A DNA stretch of 64,000 nucleotides. Source: Adiantum capillus-veneris. Lineage: Eukaryota; Streptophyta; Polypodiopsida; Polypodiales; Pteridaceae. The notes beneath the pieces were generated by a model that saw only the letters and a list, made by a program, of their open reading frames with translations, was not told the DNA's origin and searched no databases. The translations under genes and the position numbers were made by a program. Positions 32,513 to 44,130 of the stretch are shown here, piece by piece (position 1 is the first letter of the stretch; every line of letters begins with the position of its first letter). The DNA lies in contig CM043960.1 in the NCBI GenBank assembly GCA_014529385.2, positions 26,673,896 through 26,737,895 of the forward strand, written 5' to 3'.

Positions 32513-33798
32513 TGTCACGTGACATATCCAACCCTATGTGTCAGTGGACAAGCTATAGCACGACAAGGGTTCAGTCAGTCCAGTCAGTCTAGATTTAGAA
32601 GTGATCTGGCACTTTTGTGAGTCTATTCGTAGACCGTGCATGCCCAGTCACTGAGTGTAGATGCATATCCTTTGGTTGCACACATCATGATCATCAGTAT
32701 TCCCTTCAGAATCCATCAGATTCAGTCAGGGGAATTTTCGAGTGCATTTAGCCTATTTTCCCTATTTTTGACATTTTTCACTTATTATTTTTAAGTGACT
32801 TTCCAACAAAAGTAGGTAGGGCAATTTTGCTAAGTTAATATATAAGCAAACCCAAGTTAGCACTTTTTGGCAGAAGAGGCAGCAGGAGCACATGCTCAAC
32901 AGGCACCTTCTCAGCAGAACCCCAGCAGAACCCCCCAAGTGACCTAGCGTTTTTGCTCCCAAGCAACAGCCTAGCGTTTTTGGATCAGATCACCGCCGCC
33001 AGCTAGCGTTTTGCATTTGCAGAGCCACGACGACAAGACTACAGAAGATCAGCCTAGCGTTTTTGCATCTGCAGAATCCCGACGATAGAAACACCAGAAT
33101 TCAGCCCTAGAGTTTTTGGTTGCAGATCAGCCCCGGCGTTTTGCACTATCATCGTGACGGAAACTCCAGAACCATCAGCGTTTTCAGTTTTCAGCAGTTA
33201 GATTTCGCAGATCAAGTCCCGAACCTCGTAGATCTCACATTCCCGTAGCAGTTCCTCGCCGCACGGTCAATTTCCGCAAGGTTTACAGTTTCAGCCGGGA
33301 AAACGCAGATTTCAGCATCTGCGTTTTCAGCGCGTCGTCGTCACATCGTTGCCATCGACATCGTCACCGACATAGAGTCAGAATTCAGCAGATAGAAGAT
33401 TTGCAGATTTCAGCCCATAGCGTTTTTGGACAGCAGTAGAAAGATTGCAGATTTCAGCCCTAGTGTCGTCGTCGTCATCGGCATAGTCCCAAGTTGCATC
33501 AGTCCATTGCATACGCATTGTACCACTTTGTGCAATCAAAAGTAGACCACTCTCGCTGACGAGAGTGGGGCCTTCAGAGGAGGGTTTTACAACGTCTCTA
33601 GTGTCGTATCTCTCTTCTCTCGATCTCTCAGTCTCATTCACTTGCACGCACAGTGTCCATTCACTTTGTTTGTGATCATAGCACTTCCATGAAGAACGGG
33701 AGGCTCTCCCTTCGATAAGAACTAAAAGGAACCCTTGAGCACAGTTCGGAGCACTTATCTTGAGCAAAGTGCAAACAATCATTCCGCTGCACCTACCA
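32513..33798 (+). repeat. 3' LTR of element D
   Basis: Starts TGTCACGTGACAT and ends CACCTACCA. It repeats the TATA box (about 32839) and the GCGTTTT motif cluster of the 5' LTR. Confidence 0.93.
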
Positions 33799-33803
33799 CC
33801 TTG

Positions 33804-34078
33804 TTAGACTGCGAAGAAGACGCCTCTGTGGAGGCAATGTCTCCTTCTGTCAAGAAATCGCTCTCATGAAATTATGACTCCGCAACACTAGGCCCTCTTG
33901 ATGGACTGGCATCATCTTCATCTTGGCCATCTTGCTGTGAAGTGTGAATGAAACACACTCCCTCATTCGCATGAACCCGACTAGTAAGCACGGGCAACTT
34001 TCCTTGCCGGATGCTCTCGTGCTCTCTGTGGCTCTGCAACCTCTTGACAAAAAGAGATTTTGTAAGCACGTGCTCATG
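33804..34078 (-). pseudogene. Copia remnant J: gag fragment, right of element D
   Basis: Minus-strand translation SHEHVLTKSLFVKRLQSHRE is charged and ends in an Asp/Ser-rich stretch, like the end of a copia gag. It is the right flank of element D, so it should be contiguous with 20940-21331. Confidence 0.45.
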
Positions 34079-34109
34079 ACCTAGTCATTTGTCGATCCAC
34101 ATTCTCAAG

Positions 34110-35118
34110 CTCTCTCAGGAGCCTATGAAAACCACTAACCTTAGTTGTTGGTCTCTTTCCCTTGATTTTTATTTAATTTTTGGGACCCTCTTGTTGTAGT
34201 CACAAATGATTGAATATTGTATGGCCAATGTGAAACGGCCGATGGCTAAGAGTTTGATCCGTGGCAATGAAGGCCAGGTGGCCACGAGATGGTTGGGCCG
34301 ATCGGCACTGAAATCCGAGTCAAAGTCGTTTAGGCCCCATGCGACACTTCATAAGTTGGTGGGTACTAGGAAATTAACTCAGGTATAGAGGACACTTAGC
34401 GGCTCCAGAGCAAAGTGCAAGACACCTCAGCTGCAGGGGGGCGCCCAAATTGATTTGGGGCTGATTTGGGCTGCCATCTTCTTCATTGTGAGCCCACAGT
34501 GTGTGTGTGTGTGAGTAGTCGATGTAAGTTTATAGCTTTAATGGAAAGCTTGCCTTCTCCTTTTATGTAGCACGATGATTCCGCTCTCGTGTACCTCTCT
34601 CCCCTTATGAATATAGAATCATGATGCCCAACTGAGGCAAGAGCTACTCATTTGTATGTACAGTTGTGTGGGTTTATGCGCGATTGCTGAGGCAAGAGCC
34701 TCTTGTATAGGTACCCGAATTATTGATTGCTAATGCCCAGCAAGTACAGGTTGATTCGGAGAGATTTCTCGCAAGAAATTTCGTCCAAATCAAAGGGCAA
34801 GTAGCCTCCAGGTGCGGGAACTCGAGGGCTTGCTATGGATGTGACCGGCACGCGAAATGGAGCCCAAAACAGTGAATTAGAGCTTGTTGTAGTTTTCTGC
34901 AGGTTTAATATTTCGACCCTTTTTGATGCCAAAAAGTCCCAGGAGCTTCGGGGAAGCTTGGGAACTGTGAAATAGGTGTTCTAGTGCATTTTAGGCTTGA
35001 AAAACAGAGATTTCAGCGTGTTGTATTTTCTCGTCAGGGTTGTAAAGTGCTTTAATGCACGCGGCAAGTCACCTAGCGCATGGGGATTTTGTTTGTGAAG
35101 CCTTCTATTGTCGTTATG
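34110..35118 (+). repeat. 5' LTR of element F, left portion
   Basis: Similarity to 43724 onward is clear from about 34135 (TTAGTTGTTGG). The first 25 bases are diverged. The LTR continues at 39520-39728 after element E. A GT run lies at 34499-34512. Confidence 0.75.
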
Positions 35119-36303
35119 TGTAAGGTGCAGCGGAAGTGAATGTTGAACTTTGCTCAAGATGAGTGCTCCGAACTGTGCTCAAGGTTCCTTTTACTTAGAA
35201 AGGGAGAGCCTTCCGTTCCTTTAATGAGAGAGTGCAAGTGATCACAAACAAAGTGGATAAACACTGTGAATGAAGGTATTGAGACTGAGAGATAGAGAGA
35301 AGAATACGACACCAGAATGTTGTCAAAACCTCCTGTGAAGGCCCCACTCTCTATGGCGAGAGCGGTCTACTATTGATTGCACAAATCTCTACAATGCTTG
35401 GACTTGCCGACGATGTCGACGACGATGAGGACGACGACGAGACGGGCTGAAATCTGAAAACGCTAATGGCTGAAATTTGCAAATCTTTATCTGTTAAATT
35501 CTGACTCTATGTCGGTGACGATGTCGATGGCGACGATGCGATGACAATGCGCTGAAAATGCAGATGCGGAAATCTGCATTTCTGGGCTGAAACTGCAAAC
35601 TTTGATGGATCTGACTGTGCGGCAAGGATCTGCTGCGGAAAGGTGAGATCTGCGAGGTTTGAGACTTCTATTGCAGTGTCTAACTGTTGAAAACTGAAAA
35701 CGTTGGTGCTTCTGATAGTCTTGTCGCGGAGAATCTGCAAAACGCTAGGCTGTCATGCTGATGCAAAAACGCTAGGGTTGGTCTGTAGTCTTCTGTCGCC
35801 AGGCTGCTGCAAATGCAAAAACGCTGGGCTTGTTCTGCTGAAAATGCTAGTTGTTGCTGATGTAGAAAATGCTAGGGTCTCTGCTCCAAAAATGCTAGGT
35901 GTCTTGTGGGGGTCCTACTGAGAAGGTGCCTGTTGAACACACGGTTCTTGCTACCTCTTCTGCCCAAAAGTGCTAGCGCTAAGGTGCTTATGTATGCTAA
36001 ATTTGCCCTACCTAGTTCCCAACAAAAGTCACTTAAAAATAATAAGTGAAAAATGTCAAAAATAGGGAAAATAGGTCTATGCACTGTAAAAATGCTCTTG
36101 ATGGGTTTTGATAGAAATGTGATGATCATGCTGTGTGCAACCAGAGGATATGCATCTATTCTAAGTGCCTGGACATGCACGGTCTGCGAACAAACTCACA
36201 AAAGTGCTAGAACACTTCCTAATCTAGTCTGACTGAACTGAACTGAACCCTTGCCATGAAGTAGCTTGTCCACGTACACATAGGGTTAGATGTGCACGTG
36301 ACA
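35119..36303 (-). repeat. 3' LTR of element E
   Basis: TG...CA ends on the minus strand (TGTCACGTGCACATC ... CACCTTACA). It holds the GCGTTTT motif cluster (35695-35895 on +). Confidence 0.9.
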
Positions 36304-36797
36304 TCCCCTCCTTTTCAAAGGAGGTACTGGTACCGAACTGTCTGACGTCAAGGGAGAACGCCAATAGGGTCTGAAATACTGGAAAGGACTCTTCGTCGGC
36401 CCACTCTGATGCGTGGGTCATGCGATACTTGAATTTTATAAAGGTCTCCAATGCTTGCTTCTTTGGGCCGTGCCGAAAGCGACACAAAGTCATTTGTGGC
36501 TCCTTCAATGCTTCAACTTCGTCTATAGTCATGCGTCTACCTTCTTCAAGAGTCTCAGAGGATGAAAACTCCTGAAACCACTTTCAACGCAAAAACATGA
36601 ACATACCCATTCCATGTAAAGTGACTGGAAAAATTCTAGTCTTCCTAAAAGACTGTGCATGCAATGTAGATGAACATATAGACGGAGTGCCAAACCGTTC
36701 ATCAAACACATGCAAACAATGGAATCGAAACTTTTTTTTTTTGATCTAAATCTATGAACTGTGGCAAATCACAATGGAAATGCCGATGCTTGATGCT

Positions 36798-37808
36798 CTA
36801 TCTTTCTTGTGCTCTTTCGGATATTGTGTCATGCCAAGGAAGAGACATGGAATGTGAATTCCTTGAATGCAAACATTTCATCTTTTCATGAATCATCCGC
36901 ATACATCCGTGCTCATTCATGAGTAAATCGTGTTTATCGTGCAATATGGCATGCCTATGAAAAGGGATCACATAAAGACGGTGACTAAAATACAAGAAAG
37001 CATCACGAATGAAACACTCGAACAATGCGTGCTGACTAATCATTCGTACACAGAATACTTCGTGTGGGGGTTCTTTGGACCTTGACTCGAGAGCCAAGAT
37101 CGGTTCTTCGTGATCTATCGAATCTGCAATGAGGTTAGCTTCACTAGAAAAAGTATCAACTAAACCATCATCCTTGTGAACAATCACATCTTTTTCTTGC
37201 AAATCATCATGCTGGTGAATAATCACATCTTGATCATGCAAATCATCATGCTTATCATTATCATGCAAATCATGTGTGTCATGCTTTGAAAAAGAAGAAA
37301 CTGAGAGAGTCTCCTTCTCCTTATCCTTTACAATCTGTGCCTGCACATTAGAAAAGAGTCGGAACAACTCTTGCATTTTTTGGGCTCTCTGTTTGGCTGC
37401 CAAGCGCGCTTGCTCACACTCACTCTCAAAGGCTAACCGGCTTTCTTCACGCTCGCGAGCCAATTTTGCTTTTCTTTCTGCTCTTCTTGCTTCGCGTTCT
37501 AACTGTCTTTCTTCGTGTTCACGTGCTATGGCTGCCATTTTTTCTTCGTATTTACGCTCTATGACTGCCCTTCTTTTTGCTTTTCTTTCTTCGCGCTCGC
37601 GCTCCAAGGCGGCGCGTTGCGCTTCTTGGTGTATCCTCTTGTCCATCATCGTCTTGACTAAAGCCTCCATAGGAGTTGGTGAAATCCTTGGCGTAGATGG
37701 GGAAGGGAGAGGGTTAGAAAAACCTCGTGGTGGGGAAAATTCCTCTTCGCCACTGCCATGCTGATCACCTCCATGTGAAGTATCCATTCCGCTCCAGGTA
37801 ATAACCAT
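36798..37808 (-). CDS. Element E fusion ORF: gag coiled coil plus acidic Asp/His-rich module
   Basis: About 336 codons with no stop. The frame stays open upstream to 37910, but the ATG at 37808 (MVITWSGMDTSHGG) matches the D gag start, so I prefer it. In order: a Ser/Pro-rich N-terminus; a long Arg/Glu/Ala coiled coil (AALEREREERKAKRR, EERQLEREARRAERK); EKETLSVSSFSKHDTHDLHD leading into Asp/His repeats (HDDLHDQDVIIHQHDD); and the conserved end ALFECFIRDAFLYFSHRLYV ... SHSMSLPWHDTISERA. D encodes the same two ends as separate frames with gag core and protease between. Keeping the frame across the deletion suggests a functional or at least recent product. Function unknown. Confidence 0.75.
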   Translation of the reverse strand: MVITWSGMDTSHGGDQHGSGEEEFSPPRGFSNPLPSPSTPRISPTPMEALVKTMMDKRIHQEAQRAALEREREERKAKRRAVIERKYEEKMAAIAREHEERQLEREARRAERKAKLAREREESRLAFESECEQARLAAKQRAQKMQELFRLFSNVQAQIVKDKEKETLSVSSFSKHDTHDLHDNDKHDDLHDQDVIIHQHDDLQEKDVIVHKDDGLVDTFSSEANLIADSIDHEEPILALESRSKEPPHEVFCVRMISQHALFECFIRDAFLYFSHRLYVIPFHRHAILHDKHDLLMNEHGCMRMIHEKMKCLHSRNSHSMSLPWHDTISERAQER

Positions 37809-38238
37809 ACACTGAAGTCTTGGGTTCTTAAGTTCACGAGGAACTTGGGTTCTTGTGATTCTTGGTTCTTGAGGATCTTGAGGATCTTGAGGTTCTTCTT
37901 TCGCTTGCAATCTGTGTTAGAGAAGGATCTTCTCTTCACCCAAGCTCTTCTCTTTTCCGTGGGCGCACCCCTTGGCGGCCTTGCGCTCACACCAAGGTTG
38001 CTTTTTCCCACCTCACGTCGATTGGCTGGCCGCTAAGTGCACGGTCCGTCAATGAGTGAAAAGAGAAACAAGGGGAGGCTAGACAAGCCCTTCTTTCTAT
38101 GGTTTCTTGTCACTCTTCAAAAACACGATTAGGAATCGACATGCCCAAGAGGACTTGGGTTACATGCGACCGCAACAAGCAAAAAAAATTCTATGGTTCT
38201 TGTGGTTCTTTCCTTGAGTGATATAGAACACTGCCAAA

Positions 38239-38250
38239 GCTCTGATACTA
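38239..38250 (-). other. Primer-binding site of element E
   Basis: On the minus strand TAGTATCAGAGC, the tRNA-iMet site with one change (G to A), next to the 5' LTR. Confidence 0.82.
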
Positions 38251-38251
38251 A

Positions 38252-39514
38252 TGTAAGGTGCAGCAGAAGTGAATGTTGAACTTTGCTCAAGATGAGTGCT
38301 CCGAACTGTGCTCAAGGTTCCTTTTACTTACGGAAGGGAGAGCCTTCCGTTCCTTTAATGAGAGAGTGCAAGTGGTCATAAACAAAGTCGATAAAAGGTT
38401 CCTTTTACTTACAAAAGGGAGAGCCTTCCGTTCCTTTAATGAGAGAGTGCAAGTGATCACAAACAAAGTGGATAAACAGTGTGAATGAAGATACTGAGAC
38501 TGAGAGATAGAGAGAGAAGAATACGACACCAGAATGTTGTCAAAACCCGTCTCCGAAGGCCCCACTCTCTATGGCGAGAGCGGTCTACTATTGAGTGCAC
38601 AAATCTCTCAATGCTTGGACTTGCCGATGATGTCGATGATGATGAGGACGACAACGAGACGGACTGAAATTTTAAAACGCTAATGGCTGAAATCTGCAAA
38701 TCTTTATTTGCTGAATTCTGACTCTATGTCGGTGACGATGTCGATGGCGACGATGCGACGACAATGCACTGAAAACGCAGATGCGCAAATCTGCGTTGCC
38801 AGGCTGAAAGTGCAAACTTCGATGGATCTTACTGTGCGGCTAGGATCTGCTGCAGGAAGGTGAGATCTGCGAGGTTCGGGACTTCTATTGCAGTGTCTGG
38901 CTGTTGAAAACTGAAAACGCTGGTGCTTCTGATGGTCTTGTCGCGGAGAAAGTGCAAAACGCTAGGTTGTCATGCTGATGCAAAAACGCTAGGGCTGGTC
39001 TATAGTCTTCTATCGCATGCTGCTGCAAATGCAAAAATGCTGGACTTGTTCTGCTGAAAACGCTAGTTGTTGCTGATGCAGAAAACGCTAGGGTCTCTGC
39101 TCCAAAAACGCTAGGTGTCCTGTGGGGGTCCTGCTGAGAAGGTGCCTTTTGAACACGCGGTTCCTGCTGCCTCTTCTGCCCAAAAGTGCTATCGCTAGGT
39201 TGCTTATGTACTTGCTTGCTAAATTTGCCCTACCTAGTTCCCAACAAAAGTCACTTAAAAATAATAAGTGAAAAATGTCAAAAATAGGGAATTAGGTCTA
39301 TGCACTGTAAAAATGCTCCTGATGGAAATCTGATGATCATGCTGTGTGCAACCAGAGGATATGCATCTATTCTAAGTGCCTGGACATGCACGGTCTGCGT
39401 ACAGACTCACAAAAGTGCCAGAACACTTCCTAATCTAGGCTGACTGAACTGAACCCAACCCTTGCCATGAAGTAGCTTGTCCACGTACACATAGGGTTAG
39501 ATGTGCACGTGACA
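38252..39514 (-). repeat. 5' LTR of element E
   Basis: Same ends as the 35119-36303 copy. It contains a local duplication: GGTTCCTTTTACTTACRRAAGGGAGAGCC with the following CGTTCCTTTAATGAGAGAG block occurs at about 38317 and 38397. Confidence 0.9.
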
Positions 39515-39728
39515 TTATGCTGCGGAAATTAGGCTAGAGTAGGCCATTTTCAGCCCAATAGAAGTGAGACAACACATAGAAGTTTACAGGTTTTCTCGAA
39601 AGTTTAATTGCAATAAAGAAGTACTGAGAGGGCGCCAACCTTTGGGACCAATGCGGTGTCACTGTCTACTTGGGAGCACTCTAGCTACCAAGTCATGATT
39701 TGTTTTGAAGTGTTGAATTTGAGTTACA

Positions 39729-41350
39729 GGATTACTAGTGAAGCTACTTTGCGTCGTCAAGTACAAGTAAAGAATGCGCCACAAGTTCAAGGGTTAATGG
39801 TTGGGAAGCTAGTTGAGGATGCGTTCAGGACACAATTGGTTGCTGCTGTGAATGTGTTTACTCGGTTGGTGCGAAATCCGAGGTTTATGGAATTTCTGCA
39901 AGCTCCACCAATGTCACAACAGACAAGGCAACTCTCTCATGCAGTAGAGTCCGTTGAGGCTCCAACCCATAGGGCAGGGACCATTTGCACCTTGCGGAGT
40001 TAGTTGAGGCTCCAAGGCAACCTTTTTCTGTCCACAAACAGGTGGCTAGGATGCGAATTCCACAAGCTATACTAGTTCAGCCACCCACCTTTCAGAGTCC
40101 AGATGTTGGTTTAAATGGACAGGGAACTACTTTCTAGGCTATGCATCAAATTTTTTCACCACCCACGATACATCCTTGGTATTTTGGGGGTGGACCTGTG
40201 CTTCAAAGCATGGCTGGTTATGCGCCTGTAAATCAATAGTTCATGCCAGGAACAGTCTTTGGGGGTATGCAAGGCATGATGCCAAATCCCATGTATGGTA
40301 ATATGGGCTTATAGCGAGGGTTTCAATGTAATCATGCCAATTTGGGGTGCCACGGGCCGCTTTTGGTATGGCTAGTTTTTCTGACCAGTAGGCAAATAGG
40401 GCACCAGGGAACCAAAACGTTAACGGTCAAGGGGCACAAATGATCCCTACCATTGTTTCCATGTTGTAGACACTTCCCTATAATAATGTGGGAGTGTTGG
40501 AAAAGCCAAAACCATACAAAGAAGGTGGTGCAGCTGTGAAGTTTGACACTTTCAAAGGCTTTGAGGACAAGACGAAGACTCTTACTTTCCTCCAACAGTT
40601 TGATATTGCTTATGCAAGGGGATTTTACAGAGGCCTCCAAGGTCAAGAAAGCTGCCACTTTCTTGAAAGGAAATGCACGTTCATGGTGGACGACATTGTT
40701 GATACAAGGACAGGCACCTGCCAATGGGTTTACCTCAAGCAAGTTTTTGCATCTGCATGGCTATATCAAAAAAATCGAAGCCGATGTCATGGTAGATTGG
40801 TTGGCACCAACTCACTGCGGCTACTTGCAAGAGCTTAGAGTACATGGAAGTTTTGTAAAGTGTTGCTCTCAGTAACTTCCTACAGGTTCGTGCCATTGAC
40901 AGGGCATATCGTGAAGTATTGTTGTGGGCTGCCTAAAGGGCTCAAAAACTACTGTATTAAGAATAGAGTGGCCACCCTTACTCAGCTTATGGAAGTTGCC
41001 AACACTGGTCATGCTTTGTTGAAGGGAGAAGACACTGGATTCCAGGGCAACGTGAAAGGGACCAGCCAAAGAAAAATTCAGCAAAGAAGCCCTTTGTAAA
41101 AGCGACTTTTGAAGTGTCCTAGGGGTCAAGAAAAGAAGAGAAAGCGAAGGACTCAGCTGAGAACGTCTGGAGGACAGACAAAGAAACAGAAGAAGCGGCC
41201 TTTTGTGCACGAGTTGTTCGAAGAGAAGAAGGCTTTAATGTTGAGAATAAATGCTTTATTTGTAAGCAGCTTGGTCATTTTGCTGCAGGTTGTCCACAGA
41301 GGAAGAGGGCAGCTGACTCAGAGGACAAAGAGGTCAAGAAAGGGAAAAAG
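39729..41350 (+). pseudogene. Element F gag with intact zinc knuckle
   Basis: Coding sequence is scattered over three frames. ATLRRQVQVKN and LVEDAFRTQLVAAVNVFTRL (39744-39930) come first, then a Gln/Pro/Met-rich spacer with stops. The gag core follows: VKFDTFKGFEDKTKTLTFLQQFDIAYARG (split over frames, 40530-40620), KKAATFLKGNARSWWTTLL and GLPKGLKNYCIKNRVATLTQ. The knuckle CFICKQLGHFAAGC (41252-41293) keeps all four ligands. Sequence type is close to element C gag. Confidence 0.8.
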
Positions 41351-41379
41351 CCTAAACCCACGACAAGTCTAGTGCAAAT

Positions 41380-41781
41380 ATGGTGGGCGATAGACCGAAC
41401 TTGGATGCGAATGAGCTATGCAGAGCGTGGGGTACAGTTAGGGACCAGACAACGCTTATTTTCTTTGATCCAGATGTTAAGGAAAACTTTATCTCACCAG
41501 AGTTGGCTATCAAACTCGGCATCAAAGCTGAAGAGATTGGGTACACAGCAGAGGCAAGTGTGGAATGTCCTGGCCACTCAAAGTGTGTTACTCCCGTCAT
41601 TGGAAAGCTGCGTCTACATATTCAGTCGTATGTGGGCACAGAAGAATTTTATATCATGCCATTTGAAGGGTGTGATGCGTTGTTGGGAATCCCATGGATG
41701 TTCTGTGTACATGGTGTGTTGGATGTCTTCAACAAAAAGGTCACCTTGCAACATAGGGGAGAAAGAGCTACTGACTGGTGA
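41380..41781 (+). pseudogene. Element F retropepsin
   Basis: An open frame with ELAIKLGIKAEEIGYTAEAS, CVTPVIGKLRLHIQSYV and CDALLGIPWMFCVHGVLDVF, the usual gypsy protease order. The active site reads FFDPDVKENFIS near 41460, with DPD where DSG or DTG is required, so it is inactive. The frame ends just where RT should follow. Confidence 0.82.
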
Positions 41782-43434
41782 TTCATTCTCTTTCAAGTTG
41801 GAAACACTACCTACTAGGACTTGATTTTGTTGTTCAAACAAATCATCAGACCTTGCGATACTTTTTAACACAGTCAAAGTTACGTGAAAAGCATATGTGA
41901 TGGGCAAACATTCTCTCTATGTTCCACTTTCAGATTGTGCATGTGGAAGGCAAGAAGAATGTTGTGGCTGATGTGTTATAAAGAAAGCCACAAATTTCAG
42001 CTGTGTCGATTCCTTATCGTCATGAGCGTGATGACATGAAGAAACAGTATGCTACTGATGAAGATTTTGCAAGAATCTTTTGCAAGATGGACAACGCCAT
42101 CATTAATATCTCCTCAGGGACGGTTTTGTGATGATGCATGGCAGACTATGTGTCACTAGGCCATTGTGACCTAAGGTTATGGTAGAAAGTCATGTCCTAC
42201 CATATGTAGAGTATTGTGGCATTGATGCAACAGTGAAAGTGGTTGAGACATTCTTTTATTGGCTTACTTTGAGGATAGATGTGGATGCCTTTGTGCGAGC
42301 ATGCGTAATTTGCCAAAAGGTCAAGTTTGACAGGCGAAAGGTTCCAGGGTTATTGCAACCATTGCCTATTCTAGATAAACCATGGGAAAGTATAGCTATG
42401 GATTTTATCTTTGATCTTTCGAGAACGTCAACAGGGAATAATGGCAGGTTCAACAAACAAGCCTATTCTATTCTTGTCAGGAAGAAGATAAAATCTGATC
42501 AGATGGCACGATTGTTTATGTACAATGTGTTTAAGTACCATGGTATGCCACAATCTATTGTCAGTGATCGTGTTCCTTGTATGACGAGCTTGTTTTGGAG
42601 AGGCTTGTTTGAAAACATGGGCACTACGCCCAAGTTTTCCTCTTCATTTCATTCACAAACTGATGGAAAGTCAGAAGAGGCTAATTCTATTGTCTTAGAT
42701 CTGCTGAAATGCTGTGTGTTTGATAATAAGGGCAAGTGGAAACACCCATGCGTGAGTATGCATACAATAATACGGTGCATTCGTCAACAGGCAAGACACC
42801 TTTTGAAATTGTTGAGGGTGGCAAAAAGGTTCCTCCCATTCACACAAAGGAAGATTTTTGAAGCAGATCGATATGTAGAGAACATGGATGAAATATATAA
42901 GAAAGTTAAGCTTGCCTTGGAGAAGACTCAGGCAAAGCAGAAGAAGGCGCAAAGCAGAAGAAGGCTGCTGATCGTCACCGTCGTGAACTCTTGTTTTCAC
43001 TTGGTGATTGGGTTCTTTTGCGGTTTGAAAAGGCAAGGTTAAAGAAGATGAAGGGCAAGGAAAGGTTGTTTCCGAAGCTCAGCATGCGTTACTATGGGCC
43101 TTTTCAAGTACTTGACAAGATCAACTATGTTGCTTAGATTCATAATGCGTTTCATCTGAGTCTTCTAAGATCCTTTGTGGGTGATGTGCCAAAAGATTTG
43201 CTAGAAGAAGATCAGCCAGAAGTTGAGGAACTTGATGAGATCTTGGTATCTCAACAGATTTTGGCACATAAGGAGACAAAAGTCAAGGGAAAAGTTGCTC
43301 GGCGTTATTGAATGAAGCTCAAAACTATCCACCTATGGATGAAAAGTGGATGGAAGAGAATGAACTTTTGAAGTCACCAAATGTATTGCAGCTTTACCTT
43401 GAGGCCTTTGGGTTACAACCCACGTATGCTCCAA
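41782..43434 (+). pseudogene. Element F RNase H, integrase and chromodomain remnants; RT deleted
   Basis: Within 40 bp of the protease the translation already reads VVQTNHQTLRYFLTQSKL and FHFQIVHVEGKKNVVADVL, the second half of RNase H. The whole RT is therefore missing. Integrase (42179-42830): CVICQKVKFDRRKV, AMDFIFDLS, YHGMPQSIVSDRVPC, HSQTDGKSEEANS. Frames break again before the C-terminus. The chromodomain remnant is at about 43255-43430 (QQILAHKETKVKGKVARRY, then NYPPMDEKWMEENELLKSPN). A purine tract precedes the 3' LTR. Confidence 0.82.
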
Positions 43435-43723
43435 CTCAATGTATTCAAAAGAGGGGTAGTGATAGAGCTAGCACATCATATGTACATACGGATTCAGTGC
43501 AAAAGAAGTGTACATTGCTCAACAAGTGTTACGGTATAATGCTAACTTCTATCATAGATAGAAATGACAAAAGTATGAGGTTCATTAAGTCATTTATATC
43601 TATGTTTCATGACCTTTCTTGCGGATACATGTGATGATAAAAGGGTGCTAATCACATTAAATCATCTATTGCATGTATGTTAGGCATGCAATCAAGGACG
43701 TTTGCGATTTCAAGAGGGGAGTA

Positions 43724-44130
43724 TGTCACGAGGCTGTGACAAGCAGTAACTTAGTTGTTGGTTTCTCTCCCTTGATTTTTATTTAATTTTTGGGACCCTC
43801 TTGTTGAAGTCACAAATGCTCGGACATTGTATGGCCAGTGTGAAACGGCCGATGGCTGAGAGTTTCACCCATAACAGTGAAGGCCAGGTCGCCACGAGAT
43901 GGTTGGGCCGACCGGCACTGAAATCCGAGTAGTTAAAGGGTGGCTAGGCTCATTTCAAAGTCGTTTAGGCCCCACACGACATTTTATATGTTGGTGCAAG
44001 GTTGCATCAGTATGTACGTACCTTACCTTTCCGTACGGTACAGTACAGTATGTACAATACGGTTCCGTACGGTGCTGCAGTAAAAAATTGCCGAATGTGT
44101 AGCGTTAGGGGCCTGGAACGCGAGCTGATT
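43724..44130 (+). repeat. 3' LTR of element F, truncated
   Basis: Starts TGTCACGAGG after AAGAGGGGAGTA. It matches the 5' LTR to about 43990, then carries an extra GTAC-rich block (44011-44073). Only brief similarity remains after that. Confidence 0.75.
44011..44073. repeat. Cluster of GTAC/CGTACG palindromes
   Basis: TATGTACGTACC, CCGTACGGTACAGTACAGTA, TGTACA and CCGTACGG lie within 63 bp. The block is absent from the matching place in the other F LTR. Confidence 0.8.

Larger units (their letters stand above)
21332..33798 (+). mobile_element. Element D: LTR retrotransposon with gag and protease but no RT or integrase; hosts element C
   Basis: The LTRs (21332-22515 and 32513-33798) begin TGTCA and end in CA. 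They are flanked by the perfect duplication CCTTG at 21327-21331 and 33799-33803. A tRNA-iMet primer site lies at 22517-22528 and a polypurine tract AAAAGGAGGGGA precedes the 3' LTR. Removing the nested element C leaves about 6 kb. The internal part codes for gag with a zinc knuckle, a decayed retropepsin and an acidic ORF. I find no RT, RNase H or integrase motif. This resembles non-autonomous TR-GAG-type elements, and it would need enzymes from another element. Confidence 0.93.
35119..39514 (-). mobile_element. Element E: internally deleted relative of D with one long ORF
   Basis: The LTRs (3' LTR 35119-36303; 5' LTR 38252-39514) correspond to the D LTRs. They are flanked by the perfect duplication TTATG at 35114-35118 and 39515-39519. 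The primer site (38239-38250) reads TAGTATCAGAGC on the minus strand, one mismatch from the tRNA-iMet site. A purine tract, AAAGGAGGGGA, adjoins the 3' LTR. The interior is only about 1.9 kb. It retains the gag N-terminal coil fused in frame to the D-type acidic module, with the gag core, knuckle and protease deleted. Confidence 0.93.
34110..44130 (+). mobile_element. Element F: decayed Ty3/gypsy chromovirus, hosts element E in its 5' LTR
   Basis: The 5' LTR runs from about 34110, is interrupted by E (35119-39514), and ends near 39728. The 3' LTR starts TGTCACGAGGCTGTGAC at 43724. Both share a long block from AACTTAGTTGTTGG to GGTTGGGCCGA. Between them are gag, zinc knuckle, protease, RNase H, integrase and chromodomain remnants. 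RT is missing. The right LTR loses similarity after about 44130, so that end is truncated and no target duplication could be read. Confidence 0.85.

Noticed and set aside
37276-37764. 162-codon plus-strand frame over element E
   Set aside because: Antisense shadow of the E coiled-coil ORF, which has the conserved protein on the minus strand.
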